NCBI RefSeq assembly: GCF_001189965.1
Contig: NZ_LFLU01000013.1
Coordinates: 62,001 to 126,000 of the forward strand
Origin: Herbaspirillum rhizosphaerae
GTDB lineage: Bacteria; Pseudomonadota; Gammaproteobacteria; Burkholderiales; Burkholderiaceae_D
Direction of reading: 5' to 3'
DNA length: 64,000 nt
Under the pieces are notes generated by a model, which did no database searches, was not told the origin of the DNA, and saw only the letters and a list, made by a program, of their open reading frames with translations. Numbering within the stretch: the stretch's first letter is position 1; each line of letters starts with the position of its first letter. Made by a program: the position numbers and the translations under genes. Below, in pieces: positions 59,289 through 64,000 of the stretch.

Positions 59289-62126
59289 CTAGCGCGACAA
59301 CACCAGCAAATCGACCGGAAAGGTCTGGAGCGCTTCGCCCACGGCAATACGCTGTTCGCGCACCGCGCCCCGGCCGCCCGACAGGATGCTTTGCCATTGG
59401 CCGTCGGTCCATTCCAGCGGCAGATGCACGCGGGTATCGCCCCAGCGCTGCGGCGGAATCAGCGGCACAGCAGATTGCAGCGATTGCGCCGAATGGCCGC
59501 CCGCGATCAGGCGTGCGGCATGCCGGCTGCACAAGATGACCACGGTGAGATCGCCGGTGCTGCGGGCGAAGGCCAGCAGATGCTGCTCAAGTTCTCCCGT
59601 TACCGTGAGCGGGATGTAGTCGGCACTGGTCAGCAGGATTTCGCGGCCGCTGCGAAAATGCAGCAGCGTCCGGATCAGCTGCTGCTTGCAGGCCCCGTCG
59701 CGCCAGCCTTCCAGGGTCAGCGCGTGCGCCTGCTCGCGCGCCATCAGCTCCTGCCGCCAGGCATAGTCCACCGGACGGCGGTTGTCCGGATCGACCAGGC
59801 TGAAATCCCAGAGCTCGCAGCCCTGGTACAAATCGGGAATGCCGGGCGCCGTCAGTTTCAGCATCGTCTGGCTGAGGCTGTTGAGCACGCCGGCGGCGGC
59901 GATTTCCTGCACGAAACTGCGCAGCGCCGGCAAAAAATGATTGTCCGCATCCAGCCGCAAAATACGTTGCAGAAAGCCCTCGCAATGAGCCTCGTAGGCA
60001 AGATCGGGAGCGTTCCAGTCGGTGCGCCGCTTGGCTTCGCGCAAGGCCTTGCGCTGCCACTCGGACACGCGCCCGACCAGCTCGCCAGACTGCAGGGCCT
60101 TGGTCTCTTCGGCCTGCTGCAAGGGCCAGACGCCGATCAGGGTCTGGTAAAGCATCAACTCATCCACCGCATCGATAGCCGTCTGCACGCGCGCAGCGTG
60201 GTTAAGCGCGCGCCAGCGCTGCAAGATCTGCTGCCAGTGCGCCGGCGCTTCGCTCAGCACCGCCAGCCGCATGCGGCTGTCCTCGCCGCGTTTATGATCG
60301 TGGGTCGCCGTCGCCAGCATGCTGCAAGGGAAATCGCGCTGGCGCCGCAGCACGTCGCGATGAAAATCCTCCACCGGCAACGCCAGTTGCGCCGGCTCCG
60401 AACCCACTTCATTACGCGAGAGCAGCCGGCCGTAGCGATAGAACGCCGTGTCCTCGGTGGACTTGGCCGTCAACGGCGGCGTCAACTGCTGGAAGCGCGT
60501 CAGCGAGCGCCAGTGCAACTGACTGTGGCGCTCGTCCTGCATTTCCAGTTGCGGCGAATCCGCCAGCCAGGCGCAGAGGGCGTCGAGTGTAGCCTGATCC
60601 GGCTTGCGCAGGCTGTCGCGAACGCGTGCGGCCGTGGTGCGGATCAGGAAGGCGTCGCGCTTGTCGCAGCCTTCGCGATCGCCATAGGTGCGGTAGACCG
60701 GAAAATATGCCAGCAGCTCCAGCATGCAGCGCCGTATCGACATCAGCGAGATGTCGCGCGTACCGACCGAGGAGCGCGCCAGCGCATGCAGCGCGGAGGT
60801 GAGCGCATTGAATTCGCTGGCGAAATTCTGGCTCAGCAGGCGACGTCTGGCCGCCAGCACGACGAAGCCGAAACCGTCCGGGTCGGCGCGGTATTCCTTC
60901 CAGATCGCATCGAGCACCGTCGCGCCCTGACCGTCATGCAATACACCGCTGACCTGATCCATGAAGTCGTAGCCGGTGGTGCCGTCCAGTCCCCAGCTGT
61001 TGCGCAGGTTTTCTTCGGCCGCCAGGATTTTCTCGGCGATGATGTAGGGATGCATATTTGCCCGCAGTCCTTGCAGGCGCCTGCGCAGCTGCTGCACATA
61101 GGCGGCCGGATCGGCCAGACCGTCGATATGATCGATGCGCACGCCGTCGATCAGGCCCTCGCCGTACAGACGGAACAGGGTTGCGTGCGTCGCCTCGAAG
61201 ACCTCGTCCTGCTCTACCCGCATGCCGATCAGGTCGCCGATTTCAAAGAAGCGGCGCCAGTTGATTTCGTCGCCGGCATTGCGCCAGTCGCACAGGCGGT
61301 AGTGCTGGCGTTCCAGCAAGGCGTGCAAGGCCTGCATCCCGTGCGGCGTCGCGGCGGAGAAGTTGGCCAGCGCGGCGTGCACATCCGCCAGCGCTTCGGG
61401 ATCTTCCACGGCCTTGCCCAGCACCTGCCAGGCATGGTCGGCGGCTACGCAACGCTCTTCCTGCACCGCTGCTTCCTGCACGCGGCGAAAGGCCGACACC
61501 GCCTCGCCCAGCCGCAGCGCATCGGCGGCGGACAGGATCTCGACGTAGTCTTCCGGCGCGACCGGCAGGCGGTTGCCGGGAATCTCGATATGCAGGCGTG
61601 CGGACGCCGGCTCGAAACCCAAACCGATTTCCCCGTCCCGCAACACCTGGCCGTACGCGCGGCCCAGCACCGGCAGCAAGACCTTGCCGTGCAAGGCCGG
61701 GTCGGCGCCCAGCCACTCGATGTCGAACCAGTTGGCGTAACGGCTGTGCCGGCCCCACAAGAGGACGTCGCACCACCAGGCGTTCTGCGCGCCGATCGCC
61801 ATATGATTGGGCACGATGTCGACGATCAATCCCATGTGCCGGGCATGCAGCGCCTGCACCAGCCGGCGTAGCGCTTCTTCGCCGCCCAGCTCGGCATTCA
61901 CGCGATCCGGATCGACGCCGTCGTAACCGTGCGTCGATCCGCTGCGGGCCGTCAGGATCGGCGAGGCATACACATGGCTGATGCCCAGCGCGGCGTAATA
62001 GTCGATCTGCGCCAGTGCATCGTCGAAGGTGAAGCCGCGGTGAAACTGCAGGCGGATGGTGGCCCGGATGGCGGTTGGCGGCGGACGGACGGCATTGGTG
62101 GCGCTGGTGTAATCGATGGTGGACAT
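59289..62126 (-). CDS. treY: maltooligosyltrehalose synthase
   Basis: 945 aa, GH13-family enzyme that rearranges the reducing end of maltooligosaccharides to a trehalose linkage, the first step of the TreY-TreZ route. Typical segments are TIRLQFHRGFTFDDALAQID, YYAALGISHVYASPILTARS, STHGYDGVDPDRVNAELGGE, VDIVPNHMAIGAQNAWWCDV and YGEGLIDGVRIDHIDGLADP, with catalytic residues in the last and in FLPALRSFVQEIAAAGVLNS further on. It starts 7 bases after malQ. The partner treZ is not in the window; it may lie beyond the right edge. Confidence 0.93.
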   Translation of the reverse strand: MSTIDYTSATNAVRPPPTAIRATIRLQFHRGFTFDDALAQIDYYAALGISHVYASPILTARSGSTHGYDGVDPDRVNAELGGEEALRRLVQALHARHMGLIVDIVPNHMAIGAQNAWWCDVLLWGRHSRYANWFDIEWLGADPALHGKVLLPVLGRAYGQVLRDGEIGLGFEPASARLHIEIPGNRLPVAPEDYVEILSAADALRLGEAVSAFRRVQEAAVQEERCVAADHAWQVLGKAVEDPEALADVHAALANFSAATPHGMQALHALLERQHYRLCDWRNAGDEINWRRFFEIGDLIGMRVEQDEVFEATHATLFRLYGEGLIDGVRIDHIDGLADPAAYVQQLRRRLQGLRANMHPYIIAEKILAAEENLRNSWGLDGTTGYDFMDQVSGVLHDGQGATVLDAIWKEYRADPDGFGFVVLAARRRLLSQNFASEFNALTSALHALARSSVGTRDISLMSIRRCMLELLAYFPVYRTYGDREGCDKRDAFLIRTTAARVRDSLRKPDQATLDALCAWLADSPQLEMQDERHSQLHWRSLTRFQQLTPPLTAKSTEDTAFYRYGRLLSRNEVGSEPAQLALPVEDFHRDVLRRQRDFPCSMLATATHDHKRGEDSRMRLAVLSEAPAHWQQILQRWRALNHAARVQTAIDAVDELMLYQTLIGVWPLQQAEETKALQSGELVGRVSEWQRKALREAKRRTDWNAPDLAYEAHCEGFLQRILRLDADNHFLPALRSFVQEIAAAGVLNSLSQTMLKLTAPGIPDLYQGCELWDFSLVDPDNRRPVDYAWRQELMAREQAHALTLEGWRDGACKQQLIRTLLHFRSGREILLTSADYIPLTVTGELEQHLLAFARSTGDLTVVILCSRHAARLIAGGHSAQSLQSAVPLIPPQRWGDTRVHLPLEWTDGQWQSILSGGRGAVREQRIAVGEALQTFPVDLLVLSR

Positions 62127-62133
62127 GGGATGA

Positions 62134-64000
62134 TTATTTTTCTGCGCCGATGCGCTTGAGCAGGCGCATGCGCCGGCGGCATGTCGTCTGCTCCAGCAGG
62201 CTGTCCGCCGTCGCCGGCAAGCGGCGTTGCCAGTTGGGATGGACGGCGACGGTGCCGGGCAGATTGGGTTGTTCGTCGAGGCCGAGCAGATCTTCCACCG
62301 GCAGCAAGGCCAGCGGCGCCGGCGTATGTGCGATGTAGGCGGCGGCGCCGTCGACCACGGCTTCCGGCTGATCGTCGGCGGGTTGCCCGCCGCTCACGCA
62401 ACCGGCGTCGAGCAAGGCTTGCCACAGCGAACTCCGGTCTTGCTTGCGGTCGTCAAGCGCCTGTGCTGCCGTGTCGCCCGGCATCAACAGGTCGAGTTCG
62501 GCGCGCCATTCAATGTCGCGGCCGCGCCACCAGCCTGCCACGGTCGGCAGATCGTGTGTGGACGTGGTGGCGATGGCATGCGCCGGCCACGCCTTGGGCG
62601 CCATGAACCGCCTTTGCTCCCGCTCAAACCAGAGCACGCCGATGCCAAGCAATCCGCTGTCCTTCAATTGCGCATCGAAACCTTCCGGCACGGTGCCGAG
62701 ATCTTCGCCGATCACAATGGCGCGATGCCGCCACGACTCCAGCGCAATCAGGCGCAACAGATCCTGCGCCGGATAGCGCAGATAGGCGCCGTCATTGGCG
62801 TCGGCGCCTTCCGGCGTCAGCCACAGGCGCGTCAGCCCCATCACATGATCGATGCGCACGCCGCCGGCATGGGCAAACACGGAACGCAACATCGCGATGT
62901 AAGAACGGAATCCTTCAGCCCGCATCGCCAGCGGCGAAAACGCGCCTATGCCCCAGTTCTGTCCGCGGGTATTGAGCAAATCAGGCGGTGCGCCCACCGA
63001 TAGGCCGGCAATCATTTCTGCGCTGTGGCTCCAGGCCTGGCTGCCGCCGTTGTCGGCGCCTACCGCCAGGTCGGCGATCAGGCCAACCGCCATGCCGCTG
63101 TCGCGCGCCGCCTGCTGGGCGTGCTGCAAACCGCGCGCCGCCTGCCACTGCAGAAAGATGTGGAAGTCGATCTCGCCGCCCTGCTCTTGCGCAAAGCGAC
63201 GCATCTCCGCCGAATCGGGACGATGGCAGCGTTCCGGCCAGTGCCGCCAGTCGCTCGCGATGCCCGGCGTCCTGGCCGCCAGCGTGTGATGCAGCGCTTC
63301 GAACAATGCGTGGTCGGCCAGCGCCTGTCCGCCCTGCAGACGAAACGCGGCGAATTCGGCCGAAGGCGCGCCCTGCATGCGGAACATGCCATACAAGCGC
63401 CGCAACAGTTGCAGGCGATGACGCCCCGCTTCCGGCCAGTTGACCTGGGACGCCTGCTCCAGACGCAGTTGCAGCGCAGTCGCTTCCGGGCCTGCTTCCT
63501 GCAATGCCTGGCGCAGTGCATCGCGTCCCAGGATATTTGCAGGGTCGATGTGCAGCACATTGAGGAACAAGCGGCTCGAGGGCGAGTACGGGCTGAAGCG
63601 ATGCGTGTCGGCGGCAAACATGGCGTGCACCGGCGAGATCGCCAGCGCGCTTGCGCCTTCCTTGCCGGCCTTCGCCGCCAGTTGCGCCAACCCGCCGAAG
63701 CTGCCGATGCCGCCGTCGTTGTCGCTGCGCAATCCGTAGAGTTGCAGCGCCAGCCCCCAACCGTGCCGGCCGGCGTCGCCCTTGTCGAGAAAGGCGTCCG
63801 CCACGCTGTAGCAACGCGGCGGCGCCACCGCCAATGTGACTTCGATGCCGGCCACCTGCAGCCGGTGATAACCGTAGCGGTCGATGGCGGCAATGGTCGG
63901 TGCTTCGCTGCCGTTACCGTCCTTGCCGGATATCTTGCGCGCCACGCGCTCGCCGGTCTCCAGAATAATCAGGCAGGATTGTCCTTGCAGGCCGCATTGG
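62134..64000 (-). CDS. malQ: 4-alpha-glucanotransferase (amylomaltase), partial
   Basis: At least 622 residues; the frame stays open to the right edge and codes QCGLQGQSCLIILETGERVA before the GTG at 63945, so the true start lies outside. The N-terminal beta domain (IAAIDRYGYHRLQVAGIEVT) is typical of bacterial MalQ. The GH77 catalytic part shows WGLALQLYGLRSDNDGGIGS, GVRIDHVMGLTRLWLTPEGA and HDLPTVAGWWRGRDIEWRAE. It transfers glucan segments between maltooligosaccharides and so feeds TreY; both are in the same operon. Confidence 0.93.
   Translation of the reverse strand, partial: QCGLQGQSCLIILETGERVARKISGKDGNGSEAPTIAAIDRYGYHRLQVAGIEVTLAVAPPRCYSVADAFLDKGDAGRHGWGLALQLYGLRSDNDGGIGSFGGLAQLAAKAGKEGASALAISPVHAMFAADTHRFSPYSPSSRLFLNVLHIDPANILGRDALRQALQEAGPEATALQLRLEQASQVNWPEAGRHRLQLLRRLYGMFRMQGAPSAEFAAFRLQGGQALADHALFEALHHTLAARTPGIASDWRHWPERCHRPDSAEMRRFAQEQGGEIDFHIFLQWQAARGLQHAQQAARDSGMAVGLIADLAVGADNGGSQAWSHSAEMIAGLSVGAPPDLLNTRGQNWGIGAFSPLAMRAEGFRSYIAMLRSVFAHAGGVRIDHVMGLTRLWLTPEGADANDGAYLRYPAQDLLRLIALESWRHRAIVIGEDLGTVPEGFDAQLKDSGLLGIGVLWFEREQRRFMAPKAWPAHAIATTSTHDLPTVAGWWRGRDIEWRAELDLLMPGDTAAQALDDRKQDRSSLWQALLDAGCVSGGQPADDQPEAVVDGAAAYIAHTPAPLALLPVEDLLGLDEQPNLPGTVAVHPNWQRRLPATADSLLEQTTCRRRMRLLKRIGAEK

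Overview
The window is high-GC DNA from a Gram-negative bacterium. The flanking genes (eutBC, treY-malQ, a PoxB-type oxidase, a DUF4142 protein, a four-helix Cys-rich protein) suggest a Burkholderiales betaproteobacterium, perhaps Oxalobacteraceae such as Herbaspirillum or Collimonas. That placement is an inference from gene content and style. No tRNA, rRNA, insertion sequence, integrase or CRISPR array is visible.

About 44.6 kb is occupied by two complete-looking but unlike extracellular contractile injection system (eCIS, phage-tail-like) loci. They lie head-to-tail on the minus strand. Locus A (44630 to 18353, in transcription order) encodes: a DUF4255 tail terminator, an unknown 303-aa protein, a sheath, two tube proteins, DUF5908, a LysM hub protein, a one-piece VgrG/Pvc8 spike, PAAR, gp25, a 1271-aa baseplate J-like protein, a 265-aa fibre-like protein, a 113-aa protein, an 861-aa baseplate protein, a 1634-aa CIS tape measure, an AAA ATPase, a 1082-aa exported and membrane-anchored protein with GH18-like sequence, and a DUF4157 protein with a C-terminal HNH-like toxin domain. 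Locus B (17459 to the left edge) encodes: a tandem AAA ATPase, DUF4255, a sheath, one tube, a 123-aa chaperone-like protein, DUF6760, a 581-aa low-complexity repeat protein, a LysM hub protein, a split spike (gpD-like plus gpV-like), a PAAR-like tip, gp25, two baseplate J-like proteins, tail protein I, an 810-aa fibre with sixteen 51-bp repeats, a coiled-coil peptide and a methyltransferase cut by the window edge. Overlapping stops and starts are frequent, so each locus is probably one or a few long transcripts. The 893-bp gap between them holds a candidate promoter for locus B.

The right part is ordinary chromosome: an ABM-domain membrane protein; ethanolamine ammonia-lyase (eutB-eutC); a compact chemotaxis-like signalling operon (CheA-like kinase, membrane receptor fragment, CheX-like, CheY-like); a double PPC/DUF296 protein; a Cys-rich copper-binding-type protein; a DUF4142 protein; a pyruvate oxidase-type ThDP enzyme; a GFA-family protein; a glycine-zipper stress-type protein; and treY-malQ, with malQ running off the right edge.

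The most interesting parts are the two-locus eCIS arrangement, the nuclease-like DUF4157 cargo at the junction, the GH18-like membrane protein tied to the tape measure and ATPase, and the repeat-built proteins (fibre, poly-Ser protein, sheath loops) in locus B.
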